Shown piece after piece: positions 42,578-52,591 of a DNA stretch of 64,000 nt (positions are counted from its first letter, which is position 1; each line of letters starts with the position of its first letter). The DNA comes from Oscillospiraceae bacterium (lineage in GTDB: Bacteria > Bacillota > Clostridia > Oscillospirales > Acutalibacteraceae), in assembly GCA_015066395.1 (NCBI GenBank), contig SVOL01000004.1:1-64000 (forward strand), read 5' to 3'. A model generated the notes under the pieces. It was given only the letters and a program-made list of their open reading frames with translations, was not told the origin of the DNA and did no database searches. The translations under genes were made by a program, and so were the position numbers.

Positions 42578-45500
42578 ATGGCTAAGAGAACGGATATTAA
42601 GAAGGTTTTGATCATTGGCTCGGGCCCTATCGTTATCGGTCAGGCGGCTGAGTTTGACTATGCAGGTACCCAGGCTTGTCTGGCTTTGAAGGAAGAGGGT
42701 TATGAGGTGGTACTTTGCAACTCTAACCCTGCAACCATTATGACTGATACCACCATTGCCGACAAGGTTTATATGGAGCCGTTGACTCTTGAATATATGG
42801 CTAAGATCTTGCGTTACGAGCGTCCGGACGCTATCGTTCCCGGCATAGGCGGACAGACAGGATTAAACCTTGCAATGCAGCTTGAGAAAAAGGGTGTTCT
42901 TAAAGAGTGCGGAGTAGAACTGCTCGGCACGAACAGCGAAAGTATCGAGCGTGCTGAAGACAGAGAGCTGTTTAAAGAGCTTTGCCAGTCTATCGGTGAG
43001 CCGACCATTCCTTCCGAGATAACCTACAGCATCGAAGAGGCAAAGGCCGCGGCTAAGCGTATCGGTTATCCCGTTGTTCTCCGTCCTGCATTCACCTTGG
43101 GTGGTACAGGCGGCGGCTTCGCAAATGACGAGGCTGAGCTGGTTGAGATCGGTCTTAATGCCTTTAAACTCTCTCCCGTCCATCAGGTTCTTATTGAAAA
43201 GAGCGTAAAGGGATACAAGGAGATCGAGTTTGAGGTTATGCGTGACGGCAAGGATCACGCCATCACTATCTGCGGTATGGAAAACATCGATCCCGTCGGT
43301 GTTCATACCGGTGACTCTTTGGTTGTAGCACCTATTATGACATTGAATGACCACGATCTTAAGATGCTTAACGACAGTGCTATTAAGATCATTCGTGAAT
43401 TGAAGATCGAAGGTGGCTGTAATGTTCAGTTTGCACTCAACCCCGATTCGAGCGAGTATTATCTCATTGAGGTCAACCCCAGAGTTTCGCGTTCTTCCGC
43501 TTTGGCTTCTAAGGCTTCGGGTTATCCGATTGCCAGGGTTACTGCCAAGATCGCGGTCGGTATGACTTTGGACGAGATCAAGATCGCCAACACCACCGCA
43601 GCTTTCGAGCCTAAACTCGATTACGTTATCGCAAAACTTCCTCGTTTCCCGTTTGATAAGTTTACAAGTGCTTCCAATCAGCTTGGCACACAGATGAAGG
43701 CAACGGGTGAGGTCATGGGTATCGGCTCAAACCTCGAAGAGGCTTTGCTTAAAGGCACTCGTTCTTTGGAGGTCGGTGTCAACCACATTTACCACGCTAA
43801 GTTTGATAATATGACTAACGAGGAACTGCTCGAATATATCACCGAGTTCCGTTCGGACAATGTTTTTGCTATTGCCGAACTGCTGGCACGCGGTGAGACT
43901 GTCCAAAAGATCCACGAGATCACTAAGATCACTTCCTTCTTCCTTGAATCTATCAAGCGTATCGTTGATATGGAGGAGACCCTGAAGGCTAACGTCCGTG
44001 ATCTCAGTACTCTTATTGCCGCTAAGAAGATGGGATTCAGCGATAAGTACATTGCCCGTATGTGGAAGTGTAATGAGCTTGATGTTTACGCTTTCCGCAA
44101 AGAAAACAATGTTTTCCCCGTGTTCAAGATGGTTGATACCTGTCACACAGGTGCGTATATTCCTTACTTCTATTCGTCATATTCCGATGAGAACACATCG
44201 GTCCTTACCGATAAGAAAAAGATCGTTGTTTTGGGAGCTGGTCCTATCCGTATCGGTCAGGGCGTTGAGTTCGATTATTCGACAGTTCACGCCGTTACAA
44301 CCATTAAAAATTCCGGTTATGAGGCTATTATTATCAACAATAACCCCGAAACCGTTTCGACCGACTATACAACGGCCGACAAGCTGTACTTCGAACCGCT
44401 TACTCCCGAAGATGTTATGAATATCATTGAGTTTGAAAAGCCCGAGGGCGTTGTTGCATCATTAGGCGGTCAGACAGCTATTAATCTTGCTCAACCGCTT
44501 ACTGACCGCGGTGTTAAGATCATCGGCACCGATTGTGCCGCTATTGATAAGGCAGAAGACAGAAACGCTTTTGAAAATCTTTTGAATGAGCTTGATATTC
44601 CGAGAGCAAAGGGTCAGGCTGTTACCCGCATTGAGGACGGTATTAAGGCCGCCGCTGAGATCGGTTACCCCGTACTTGTCCGTCCGAGCTTCGTTTTGGG
44701 TGGTCGGGCAATGCAGATCGTTGCGAACGAAGAGCAGCTCCGTCATTATCTCAAGACCGCTGTTGAGATCGATGAGGACAAGCCTGTTCTGGTTGATAAG
44801 TACATCGAGGGTCGAGAGGTCGAGATCGACGCTATCTGTGACGGCAGAAATGTGTTTGTTCCCGGTATTATGGAACTCGTTGAGCGTACAGGCGTTCACT
44901 CGGGTGACTCGATAAGCGTTTACCCCTCATTCAGTATTTCGGATAAGGTTAAGGGTACTATTCTGCAGTATGCTAAAAAGTTAGGATTGGGTATCGGCAT
45001 TATAGGTCTTTACAACATTCAGTTTATTGTTGACAAGGACGATAATGTGTTTATTATTGAAGTTAATCCGCGTTCGTCGCGTACCGTTCCGTTCCTTTCC
45101 AAGGCTACCGGCTACAGTCTTGCCGATATAGCTACCGAAGTCATTATGGGTAAGAGTTTAAAGGAGCAGGGCATATTCGATATTTACCCTGAGGAGAAGA
45201 AGCGTTGGTATGTCAAGGCTCCCGTATTCTCGTTCAATAAGATAAGAGGACTTGACGCTTATCTCTCTCCCGAAATGAAGTCGACCGGTGAAGCTATCGG
45301 ATATGACGACAAGCTCAACCGCGCACTTTATAAGGCCTTGCAGGCATCGGGTATGCATTTGCAGAACTACGGTACGGTTTTTGCTACCATTGCCGACCGC
45401 GATAAGGAAGAAGCATTGCCGCTTATCCGCCGTTTCTACAACCTCGGCTTTAACATCGAGGCAACCGAGGGAACTGCCGCATTCTTGAAGAAAAACGGCA

Positions 45501-45751
45501 TCCGCACCCATATTTTGGGCAAGATCAGCGAGGGTTGTGAGGAGATCCCTGAGGCACTTCGCCAGGGTCACATCGCTTATGTTATCAATACTAAGGACAT
45601 CGGCGACAGCGACCAGCGTAACGACGGACATCAGATCCGTCAGATCGCAACCGAGAATAACGTCACTATCTTTACGGCACTTGATACCGTTAAGGTTCTG
45701 CTTGACGTTTTGGAGGAGACCACTCTTTGCGTATCTACCATTGATGCGTAA
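42578..45751 (+). CDS. carB: Carbamoyl phosphate synthase large subunit
   Basis: The product has 1057 residues, full length. Two ATP-grasp halves are visible: VLIIGSGPIVIGQAAEFDYA near residue 11 and VVLGAGPIRIGQGVEFDYS near 550. Each half has a matching RP[AS]F-x-LGG segment. The C-terminal MGS-like allosteric domain (from about 930) has EGTAAFLKKNGI. It makes carbamoyl phosphate for PyrB. The glutaminase subunit gene carA, normally next to it, is missing from the operon and the window. Confidence 0.96.
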   Translation: MAKRTDIKKVLIIGSGPIVIGQAAEFDYAGTQACLALKEEGYEVVLCNSNPATIMTDTTIADKVYMEPLTLEYMAKILRYERPDAIVPGIGGQTGLNLAMQLEKKGVLKECGVELLGTNSESIERAEDRELFKELCQSIGEPTIPSEITYSIEEAKAAAKRIGYPVVLRPAFTLGGTGGGFANDEAELVEIGLNAFKLSPVHQVLIEKSVKGYKEIEFEVMRDGKDHAITICGMENIDPVGVHTGDSLVVAPIMTLNDHDLKMLNDSAIKIIRELKIEGGCNVQFALNPDSSEYYLIEVNPRVSRSSALASKASGYPIARVTAKIAVGMTLDEIKIANTTAAFEPKLDYVIAKLPRFPFDKFTSASNQLGTQMKATGEVMGIGSNLEEALLKGTRSLEVGVNHIYHAKFDNMTNEELLEYITEFRSDNVFAIAELLARGETVQKIHEITKITSFFLESIKRIVDMEETLKANVRDLSTLIAAKKMGFSDKYIARMWKCNELDVYAFRKENNVFPVFKMVDTCHTGAYIPYFYSSYSDENTSVLTDKKKIVVLGAGPIRIGQGVEFDYSTVHAVTTIKNSGYEAIIINNNPETVSTDYTTADKLYFEPLTPEDVMNIIEFEKPEGVVASLGGQTAINLAQPLTDRGVKIIGTDCAAIDKAEDRNAFENLLNELDIPRAKGQAVTRIEDGIKAAAEIGYPVLVRPSFVLGGRAMQIVANEEQLRHYLKTAVEIDEDKPVLVDKYIEGREVEIDAICDGRNVFVPGIMELVERTGVHSGDSISVYPSFSISDKVKGTILQYAKKLGLGIGIIGLYNIQFIVDKDDNVFIIEVNPRSSRTVPFLSKATGYSLADIATEVIMGKSLKEQGIFDIYPEEKKRWYVKAPVFSFNKIRGLDAYLSPEMKSTGEAIGYDDKLNRALYKALQASGMHLQNYGTVFATIADRDKEEALPLIRRFYNLGFNIEATEGTAAFLKKNGIRTHILGKISEGCEEIPEALRQGHIAYVINTKDIGDSDQRNDGHQIRQIATENNVTIFTALDTVKVLLDVLEETTLCVSTIDA

Positions 45752-45778
45752 AAGCCTTAAAATCACAGGAGGCATAAA

Positions 45779-46510
45779 ATGACTCAAGGATTTTATGAGA
45801 TAATCTATAACGAAAAAATTGCGAAAAATATTTATAAAATGATCCTTAGCGGTGATACGTCTGCTATCACCGCGCCGGGTCAGTTTGTTAATTTGAAATT
45901 GGAAGGCAGATTCCTTCGCCGTCCGATCTCGATCTGCGATTGGAATGGTGAGACCATTACCCTTATTTATAAGGTTGTAGGTGATGGAACCGAACAGATG
46001 AGTATGATGACCGTCGGTCAGATGGTCGATGTGTTAGTGGGCCTCGGCAATGGCTATGACACCTTTAAAAGTGGCGAAAATCCGCTTCTTATCGGTGGCG
46101 GTGTCGGAGTTCCGCCGTTATATGGACTTGCAAAAAAACTGATCGCCGAGGGTAAATCTGTTTCGGTAGTATTGGGTTTTAATACCGCTGATGAGGTTTT
46201 CTTAAAGGATGAATTTGAGGCTTTGGGCGCTAAGGTTACTGTTACAACTGCTGACGGTAGTTTGGGTGTAAAAGGCTTTGTAACCGATGCTGTAAAAGAA
46301 ATGGAATATTCCTACTTCTTTACCTGCGGACCCGAGCCGATGCTCAAAGCTATTGAAAGAACAGTTACAACCGGCGGCCAGTATAGCTTTGAAGAGCGTA
46401 TGGGTTGCGGCTTTGGTGCTTGCATGGGTTGCACCTGCAAGACAAAGTATGGCAACAAGCGTATCTGCAAGGACGGACCGGTTCTTGAAAGGGAGGAGAT
46501 AATATGGTAA
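45779..46510 (+). CDS. pyrK: Dihydroorotate dehydrogenase electron transfer subunit
   Basis: The product has 243 residues. FAD-binding domain with [15 protein letters not shown]-binding [16 protein letters not shown], and a C-terminal [2Fe-2S] cluster with [13 protein letters not shown] and RICKDGPV. It passes electrons from PyrD to NAD. It overlaps pyrD by 7 nt, in line with forming one complex. Confidence 0.95.
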   Translation: MTQGFYEIIYNEKIAKNIYKMILSGDTSAITAPGQFVNLKLEGRFLRRPISICDWNGETITLIYKVVGDGTEQMSMMTVGQMVDVLVGLGNGYDTFKSGENPLLIGGGVGVPPLYGLAKKLIAEGKSVSVVLGFNTADEVFLKDEFEALGAKVTVTTADGSLGVKGFVTDAVKEMEYSYFFTCGPEPMLKAIERTVTTGGQYSFEERMGCGFGACMGCTCKTKYGNKRICKDGPVLEREEIIW

Positions 46511-47415
46511 ACACGAAGGTCACTTTAAGTGGTATCGAGCTTGATAATCCCATTATCCCTGCCAGCGGAACGTTCGGTTTCGGTTATGAGTTTGCTGAAC
46601 TTTATGACATTAATTGTTTAGGTACGTTCTCATTTAAAGGCACGACAAAGGACCCGAGATTCGGCAATCCTACTCCCAGAATCGCCGAGACCGCAAGCGG
46701 AATGCTCAATGCTGTGGGACTTCAGAACCCCGGTGTCGAAAAGGTAATTTCAGAAGAATTGCCTAAACTCAAAAAATGCTTCCACAAGCCGGTTATGGCT
46801 AACGTCAGCGGCTTTGCGGTTGATGATTACGTATATACAGTTGAGCGATTGAGCGATGAGAGCCAAATCGGTTGGTTTGAGGTCAATATTTCCTGTCCGA
46901 ATGTTCACGGCGGCGGTATGAGTTTCGGAACTACTCCCGAGGCGGCCGCAGAGGTCACAAGGGCAGTAAGACGGGTTACAACTAAGCCGATATACATTAA
47001 ACTGTCTCCAAATGTTGCCGATATAGCATCTATTGCCAAGGCTTGTGAAGCCGAGGGTGCAGACGGTATCAGTCTTATAAATACTTTGCTCGGCATGAGG
47101 ATAGATCTAAAGACCCGCAAACCCGTTATCGCTAATAAGACAGGCGGATTTTCGGGTCCTGCAATAAAACCCGTGGCCGTCAGAATGGTGTATCAAGTCT
47201 TTGACGCAGTTAAAATTCCCATCATTGGTATGGGTGGCGTTTCCACTGCTGAAGATGTCATCGAATTTATGCTGGCAGGTGCTACTGCCGTGCAGGTCGG
47301 TGCGGCGAATCTTATTGATCCGTTTGCATCGCGTGACATCATAAACGAGCTGCCGAGAGTTATGGAAAAGTACGGTATAAATAATTTAACGGATATAATA
47401 GGAGGAGCACACTAA
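46504..47415 (+). CDS. pyrD: Dihydroorotate dehydrogenase, class 1B catalytic subunit
   Basis: The product has 303 residues. It oxidises dihydroorotate to orotate with FMN. The catalytic Cys is in [14 protein letters not shown], as in class 1B enzymes that work with PyrK. KLSPNV and [19 protein letters not shown] bind FMN. Its stop overlaps the pyrF start. Confidence 0.96.
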   Translation: MVNTKVTLSGIELDNPIIPASGTFGFGYEFAELYDINCLGTFSFKGTTKDPRFGNPTPRIAETASGMLNAVGLQNPGVEKVISEELPKLKKCFHKPVMANVSGFAVDDYVYTVERLSDESQIGWFEVNISCPNVHGGGMSFGTTPEAAAEVTRAVRRVTTKPIYIKLSPNVADIASIAKACEAEGADGISLINTLLGMRIDLKTRKPVIANKTGGFSGPAIKPVAVRMVYQVFDAVKIPIIGMGGVSTAEDVIEFMLAGATAVQVGAANLIDPFASRDIINELPRVMEKYGINNLTDIIGGAH

Positions 47416-48113
47416 TGGGTAAGGACGTTATTATTGCTTGTGATTTTGCGAGCCGTGAAGCATGCTTGGAATTTCTTGACAAGTTTACGGGAAGAAAGCC
47501 GTTTGTTAAGATCGGTATGGAGCTGTTCTATGCCGCAGGTCCCGAGATCGTGAGAGAGATCAAGAAAAGAGGGCATAAGATCTTCCTCGATTTAAAACTC
47601 CACGATATTCCGAATACCGTTAAAAAGTCGATGGCTGTTTTGTCAGGGTTGGACGTTGATATGACAAACCTGCACGCAGGCGGCACTATCGCTATGATGG
47701 AAGCAGGTCTTGAGGGTCTGACCAGAGCCGACGGTACAAGACCGTTGCTTATCGCTGTTACTCAGTTGACCTCGACCGACCAGGAGAGAATGGAAAACGA
47801 TCTGCTTATTAAAGAGCCTATTGACAAGGTCGTTATGCACTATGCTCACAATGCGATGGTGGCAGGTCTTGACGGAGTTGTTTGCTCACCGCTTGAGGCA
47901 GGCAAGGTACACGAAACCTGCGGAGAGAAGTTTATGACCGTCACTCCCGGTGTGCGTTTTGCTGACGGTGATGTCGGCGACCAGAAGAGGGTCATGACTC
48001 CTGCCGAGGCCAAAAAGATCGGCTCCGACTATATCGTTGTCGGACGTCCTATCACCGCAGCAGACGATCCCGTTGCGGCATATGAGCGTTGTGTCGCTGA
48101 GTTCTGTGATTGA
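47415..48113 (+). CDS. pyrF: Orotidine 5'-phosphate decarboxylase
   Basis: The product has 232 residues. It decarboxylates OMP to UMP. The catalytic tetrad motif FLDLKLHDIPNTV is present, as are TVTPGVRF and YIVVGRPITAADDP. It is the short, bacterial group 1 type. ATG overlaps the pyrD stop. Confidence 0.96.
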   Translation: MGKDVIIACDFASREACLEFLDKFTGRKPFVKIGMELFYAAGPEIVREIKKRGHKIFLDLKLHDIPNTVKKSMAVLSGLDVDMTNLHAGGTIAMMEAGLEGLTRADGTRPLLIAVTQLTSTDQERMENDLLIKEPIDKVVMHYAHNAMVAGLDGVVCSPLEAGKVHETCGEKFMTVTPGVRFADGDVGDQKRVMTPAEAKKIGSDYIVVGRPITAADDPVAAYERCVAEFCD

Positions 48114-48132
48114 CGGAAAGCGAGGATTTAAA

Positions 48133-48789
48133 ATGGAAAGTTATAAGAGAGAATTTATAAAGTTTTTGGAAAGTGCCGGAGTTTTGAAGTTCGGTGACTT
48201 CACCGCAAAATCGGGTCGCAAGATTCCTTATTTCATCAATGCGGGTGATATCAAGACCGGTGACCAGATCTCAAAGCTCGGTGAGTTTTATGCAAAAGCT
48301 TATTTCGAAAAGGTCGGCAACAAGAAAACCGTGCTTTACGGACCTGCTTACAAGGGCATTCCGATCGCTGTGTCGGTCGCTTGTGCTCTGTCTAAAAACG
48401 GTCTCGACGTTCCGTTCTTCTTTAACCGTAAAGAGGAAAAGGACCACGGCGAAGGCGGTGTGTTTGTAGGTTACAAACCGCAGGCCGGTGAGGAGATCGT
48501 CATTGTTGAGGACGTTATCACCGCAGGCACTGCTATCAGAGAGAGTATGGCTATCCTCTCCAAATTAGAGGGCACCAAGGTTGCTGCAACATTCGTTATG
48601 GTCGACCGTAAGGAAAAGGGTCAGACCGAAAAGTCAGCTATGGCCGAGGTCGGCGAGGAGTACGGATTCCCTGTATACTCGGTTGTTGATGTTTATGACA
48701 TCATCGAGTATCTGGAGGAGGACGAAGCCAACCGCGAGAACGTCGACCGCATAAAGAAGTATTTGGAAGTTAATGGTGCAAAAGCTTAA
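48133..48789 (+). CDS. pyrE: Orotate phosphoribosyltransferase
   Basis: The product has 218 residues from ATG 48133; the open frame before it overlaps pyrF. It makes OMP from orotate and PRPP. The PRPP loop is VIVEDVITAGTAIRES, and GPAYKGIPIAV and RKEEKDHGEGG are typical. Confidence 0.96.
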   Translation: MESYKREFIKFLESAGVLKFGDFTAKSGRKIPYFINAGDIKTGDQISKLGEFYAKAYFEKVGNKKTVLYGPAYKGIPIAVSVACALSKNGLDVPFFFNRKEEKDHGEGGVFVGYKPQAGEEIVIVEDVITAGTAIRESMAILSKLEGTKVAATFVMVDRKEKGQTEKSAMAEVGEEYGFPVYSVVDVYDIIEYLEEDEANRENVDRIKKYLEVNGAKA

Positions 48790-48807
48790 AAGAAAGGACT
48801 TTTGAAA

Positions 48808-49725
48808 ATGAGAAGTCTTATAAGTATTCTGGATCTGTCGGTCGAAGAGATCGACGAGCTTATAGCAGTCGCCAATGATATAATCGCTGACCCTGAGAGC
48901 TACGGCGAGCTCTGCCGCGGCAAGAAACTTGCAACTTTGTTTTTTGAACCATCGACTCGAACGAGACTCAGTTTTGAAGCCGCTATGTACGAGCTCGGCG
49001 GCAATGTTTTGGGCTTCTCGGAAGCGCAGAGTTCTTCGGCGGCTAAGGGTGAGAGCGTAGCCGATACAGCTAAGACTGTTTCCTGCTACGCCGATATCAT
49101 CGCAATGCGTCATCCCAAAGAGGGTGCACCGCTCGTAGCGGCTAATAATGCGACAATCCCTGTTATAAATGCAGGTGACGGCGGACATAATCATCCGACC
49201 CAGACCTTGGCCGATCTTCTGACTATTCAGCGTGAAAAGGGAAGTTTCGATAATCTTACCATCGGCCTGTGCGGTGACTTGAAATTTGGTCGTACCGTTC
49301 ATTCGTTGATCGAGGCAATGGCTCGTTACAACAATGTGAAGTTTGTGCTGATCTCTCCCGAGGAACTGAAGTTGCCGAGTTATATCAAAAAGGATGTACT
49401 TAAGAAGCACGGCATTGAGTATGTTCAGACTACCGATCTGGAATCGGTTATGCCGGAACTTGACATTCTTTATATGACCCGTGTTCAAAGAGAGCGGTTC
49501 TTTAATGAAGAGGATTATTTGAGATTGAAGGATAGTTATATTCTGACTCCCGAAAAGCTTAAAAATGCCAAAACAGATCTCACGATAATGCATCCGCTAC
49601 CGCGAGTAAATGAAATAAGCGTTGCTATTGATGAAGACCCGAGAGCCGCATATTTCAAGCAGGTCTTTAACGGCAAGATAGTCAGAATGGCACTCATTAT
49701 GAAACTGTTGGGGGTAACGAAATGA
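48808..49725 (+). CDS. pyrB: Aspartate carbamoyltransferase catalytic subunit
   Basis: The product has 305 residues from ATG 48808, 9 nt after AAAGGA. It condenses carbamoyl phosphate and aspartate. [13 protein letters not shown] is the carbamoyl phosphate site, and [11 protein letters not shown] and [10 protein letters not shown] the aspartate-side signatures. It should form the two-subunit enzyme with the next gene's product. Confidence 0.96.
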   Translation: MRSLISILDLSVEEIDELIAVANDIIADPESYGELCRGKKLATLFFEPSTRTRLSFEAAMYELGGNVLGFSEAQSSSAAKGESVADTAKTVSCYADIIAMRHPKEGAPLVAANNATIPVINAGDGGHNHPTQTLADLLTIQREKGSFDNLTIGLCGDLKFGRTVHSLIEAMARYNNVKFVLISPEELKLPSYIKKDVLKKHGIEYVQTTDLESVMPELDILYMTRVQRERFFNEEDYLRLKDSYILTPEKLKNAKTDLTIMHPLPRVNEISVAIDEDPRAAYFKQVFNGKIVRMALIMKLLGVTK

Positions 49726-50144
49726 ATATAGATTCTATAAAGAATGGAATTGTTATCGATCACATTACCGCCGGCAAGGCTATGGAGATATATTCTCTGT
49801 TGGGACTTGATAAACTTGAGTGTTCGGTAGCCATCATTAAAAATGTTTCAAGCCGTAAGATGGGCAAAAAGGATATTATCAAGATCGACTGCGATTTTGA
49901 TTTTGACATTGATGTTTTAGGATTTATAGACAGCGGTATGACGGTAAACATTGTAAAAGACGGCAGAATCGTCGAAAAGCGTCATATGGAATTGCCTGAA
50001 AAAATAGTGAATGTTATCAAGTGCAAGAATCCGAGATGCATTACCTCAACCGAGCAGGAATTACCCCAAATTTTCAAACTGACCGATCGCGAAAACAAAG
50101 TTTATCGCTGTTATTATTGCGAAACCAAAGCAAACAGAAAATAA
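49722..50144 (+). CDS. pyrI: Aspartate carbamoyltransferase regulatory subunit
   Basis: The product has 140 residues. N-terminal allosteric domain ([15 protein letters not shown]) and C-terminal zinc domain with four Cys (CKNPRC, then CYYC). It makes the PyrB enzyme sensitive to nucleotides, so the pathway is probably also controlled at enzyme level. Overlaps pyrB by 4 nt; last gene of the operon. Confidence 0.95.
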   Translation: MNIDSIKNGIVIDHITAGKAMEIYSLLGLDKLECSVAIIKNVSSRKMGKKDIIKIDCDFDFDIDVLGFIDSGMTVNIVKDGRIVEKRHMELPEKIVNVIKCKNPRCITSTEQELPQIFKLTDRENKVYRCYYCETKANRK

Positions 50145-50150
50145 TTTGCA

Positions 50151-50185
50151 TCACCCGAGGCATAATATCCTCGGGTGAATTTTTT
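50151..50185 (+). terminator. Terminator of the pyr operon
   Basis: TCACCCGAGG with CCTCGGGTGA, 8-nt loop, then ATTTTTTG. Confidence 0.92.
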
Positions 50186-50261
50186 GTCACGTGATATGAT
50201 TGTGTGTTAAATTCAACAGTAAAAAAATTCACAAATCGTAATAATTTTTTACAAAAAATTA

Positions 50262-50290
50262 TTGCAATCAAGAAATTGCGGTAGTATAAT
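50262..50290 (+). promoter_or_regulatory. Promoter of nagB
   Basis: TTGCAA (50262-50267), 17 bp, TATAAT (50285-50290). The leader of about 95 nt contains a GTAAATTT/AAATTTAC hairpin. Confidence 0.8.
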
Positions 50291-50390
50291 ATTTTTCGGT
50301 AAAAATCAAACCAACGCTTTTTAATATGTAAATTTCCGGACAAAATTTACGTATTGAGAATATTTTAATTTTAAAGAATGGGTGAACTTT

Positions 50391-51113
50391 ATGCGTTACA
50401 TCAAAGTAGATTCTTATGAAATTATGTCCAGAAAAGCCGCTGCCATCATCGCTGCGGAAATCGTCAGAAAACCTAACTGTGTTATTGGTCTTGCGACCGG
50501 CAGTACACCTCTCGGCACCTACGCTCAGTTGATCGAGTGGAATAAGAAGGGCGACCTCGATTTCTCCGAAGTTACTTCCGTTAACCTCGACGAGTACTAT
50601 GGTCTTGACGCTTCTAACGATCAGAGCTACCGTTACTTTATGAACACCAATCTTTTCGATCACATCAATATCGACAAGGCTAACACCTATGTTCCCAACG
50701 GAATTGCCGATGATATTGACGCTGAGTGTGCCGCTTACGACAAGAGAATTGAGGATTTCGGTGGTATCGACATTCAGTTGCTCGGTATCGGTCCCGACGG
50801 TCACATCGGCTTTAATGAGCCCGACACTTGTTTTGTAAAGCCTACTCACAAGGTAACTCTTGATGCTTCGACTATCGAGGCCAACTCCAGATTCTTTAAT
50901 GACATTTCCGAGGTTCCCACTTCGGCTGTTACTATGGGTATGGGAGCAATTATGGGTGCTAAAAAGGTTATCCTTATTGCTAACGGTCTTAATAAGAAAG
51001 AGATTATGGAAAAGGCTTTCTTCGGACCTATCGATCCGCAGGTTCCTGCATCTATTTTGCAGTTGCATCCTGACGTTACCGTTATCTATACCGAGAAGAA
51101 TCCCGTTAAGTAA
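50391..51113 (+). CDS. nagB: Glucosamine-6-phosphate deaminase
   Basis: The product has 240 residues from ATG 50391. It converts GlcN6P to fructose 6-phosphate and ammonia. GLATGSTPLGTY binds the phosphate, VNLDEYYGL carries the catalytic Asp and GIGPDGHIGFNEP the substrate site. nagA is not next to it. Its product can enter glycolysis through the pfkA described above. Confidence 0.95.
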   Translation: MRYIKVDSYEIMSRKAAAIIAAEIVRKPNCVIGLATGSTPLGTYAQLIEWNKKGDLDFSEVTSVNLDEYYGLDASNDQSYRYFMNTNLFDHINIDKANTYVPNGIADDIDAECAAYDKRIEDFGGIDIQLLGIGPDGHIGFNEPDTCFVKPTHKVTLDASTIEANSRFFNDISEVPTSAVTMGMGAIMGAKKVILIANGLNKKEIMEKAFFGPIDPQVPASILQLHPDVTVIYTEKNPVK

Positions 51114-51124
51114 TTAAACGACTT

Positions 51125-51158
51125 AAAAAGCCGCAAGGATTGATTCCTTGCGGCTTTT
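51125..51158 (+). terminator. Bidirectional terminator between nagB and the Sfp-type gene
   Basis: AAAAAGCCGCAAGGA with TCCTTGCGGCTTTT between convergent genes; T runs on both strands. Confidence 0.9.
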
Positions 51159-51176
51159 GTGTTATAATCAACTCGT

Positions 51177-51752
51177 TCAGTTCTCTTTTACAACGGTGTA
51201 AACATACCCGTCGTCGGTGACTGTGACTTCATAGGGAAGGTCACAGACGGTTTTGGCTTCGGGGTCAACTTGTGCGGTCTTTAATCCGCCACTGATGCCA
51301 AGGCCTATCAGTTTGAGATATGCTTCCTTAGCCGTCCATATCTCAAAGAATCTTTCGTCCGAAGTGCCGACCCAAAGAGCCTCTTCTTTACTGAATATCT
51401 TTTTAACGAGGGTGTCGGGAACAGTTTTGATCCTCTCAATATCAACGCCGATCTTTTTATCGTCGGCGACACAGATGACGTATTCACCAGAGTGGGAAAC
51501 ACTGAATTGAACATCGTGCGAGGTGCAGTAAGGTTTGCCGTGTTCGGAATATTCGATCTTGATACTCTGAAGGTCGGAATAGGTCATTTCCATAATGCAG
51601 GTCAGCATCATAACATCGCCTAAAATACTGCGAAAACGGTCAACCTCAATTTTCTTTGCGTAGACAAAGTTGTGCCGTTCGGCCGGTGTATAGGTGAGCC
51701 AAATGTCCATTTCATCGATCTGCAGACTGTCTATTCTTCTGATTAACAGCAT
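51177..51752 (-). CDS. 4'-phosphopantetheinyl transferase (Sfp type)
   Basis: The product has 191 residues, short for the Sfp group. It moves phosphopantetheine from CoA to carrier proteins. Motifs: HGKPY, FSVSHSGEYVICVA, IGVDIERI (metal) and FFEIWTAKEAYLKLIGLG. No polyketide or peptide synthetase is nearby, so the partner may be elsewhere, or it may act on acyl carrier protein. AGGTGTG lies before the ATG at 51752. Confidence 0.9.
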   Translation of the reverse strand: MLLIRRIDSLQIDEMDIWLTYTPAERHNFVYAKKIEVDRFRSILGDVMMLTCIMEMTYSDLQSIKIEYSEHGKPYCTSHDVQFSVSHSGEYVICVADDKKIGVDIERIKTVPDTLVKKIFSKEEALWVGTSDERFFEIWTAKEAYLKLIGLGISGGLKTAQVDPEAKTVCDLPYEVTVTDDGYVYTVVKEN

Positions 51753-51814
51753 ATTTACACACCTCGGTTTTAAAATTCTGATAGCAGTATATGGATAAAT
51801 AACATTTTAAATAT

Positions 51815-51843
51815 ATTATAACCACCTATTTAATAGTTGTCAA
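51815..51843 (-). promoter_or_regulatory. Promoter of the Sfp-type gene
   Basis: On the minus strand TTGACA (51838-51843), 17 bp, TATAAT (51815-51820). Its -35 box lies only 15 nt from the divergent pseudouridine synthase start. Confidence 0.85.
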
Positions 51844-51858
51844 GGATAGTGATTTTAA

Positions 51859-52488
51859 GTGACTATAGAAAAAGTGTTTGAAGATGAGCATATTATTGTC
51901 ATAATAAAGCCGTCGGGTGTCAGTTCAGAAGGCGGGAAGGGTGAGAACATCACTGACTTGTTGGAACTCGATGAAAAGCCGCTGGTCGTGCATCGACTTG
52001 ATAAAGAGGTCTCTGGGCTGATGGTGCTTGCCAAAAACCAAAAAGCGGCGGCTTTGCTGTCCGGACAGATACAAAACGGTGAGTTCAAAAAGGAGTATCT
52101 GGCTGTTGTTGAGGGTGAAGTGGAAGAACGGGGCAGTCTTTCGGATCTTCTGTTCCACGACCGTCAGAGGAATAAGACCTTTGTAGTAAAAAAGGAACGC
52201 AAGGGTGTTAAAGAAGCGGATCTGGATTTTGAGCGGTTGAGCGTCTCGGAATTTGAGGGAACACCGCTTTCAAAGGTGAGAATAAGGCTTCACACGGGTC
52301 GAACACACCAAATACGAGTGCAGTTCGGCAGTAGGAAACATCCGGTTTTCGGCGACCGAAAGTACGGCTCTTCTTTTAAAGGTGAGTTCTGTCTGTTTTC
52401 GTGTTTCCTTTCTTTTAATCACCCTTTGACCTGCGAGAAATTGTGCTTTGAGGCGCGACCTGCCGATATTGTGCCGTGGATTTGTTAA
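51859..52488 (+). CDS. RluA-family pseudouridine synthase
   Basis: The product has 209 residues, with a GTG start. The catalytic Asp lies in VHRLDKEVSGLMVLAK, and LHTGRTHQIRVQF is the second signature. No S4 domain, and the enzyme is shorter than RluD types. It modifies uridines in rRNA or tRNA; the target cannot be told. Confidence 0.9.
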   Translation: MTIEKVFEDEHIIVIIKPSGVSSEGGKGENITDLLELDEKPLVVHRLDKEVSGLMVLAKNQKAAALLSGQIQNGEFKKEYLAVVEGEVEERGSLSDLLFHDRQRNKTFVVKKERKGVKEADLDFERLSVSEFEGTPLSKVRIRLHTGRTHQIRVQFGSRKHPVFGDRKYGSSFKGEFCLFSCFLSFNHPLTCEKLCFEARPADIVPWIC

Positions 52489-52525
52489 TTAAGTGTAAAT
52501 TTGCGGTTTAAGTGACTTTAAAGTC

Positions 52526-52556
52526 TTGACATTTTTTTGTATTTGAGCGATATTAT
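52526..52556 (+). promoter_or_regulatory. Possible promoter of the ABC exporter pair
   Basis: TTGACA (52526-52531) with GATATT (52549-52554, 17 bp) or TATTAT (52551-52556, 19 bp) as -10. Confidence 0.55.
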
Positions 52557-52591
52557 TTGTGTGAATTTTATCCGGAACGGAGAAACTTAGA

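Noticed and set aside
48634-49593. Open frame of 319 residues on the minus strand, opposite pyrE/pyrB
   Set aside because: It spans two real genes on the other strand and has no family features; codon-bias shadow.
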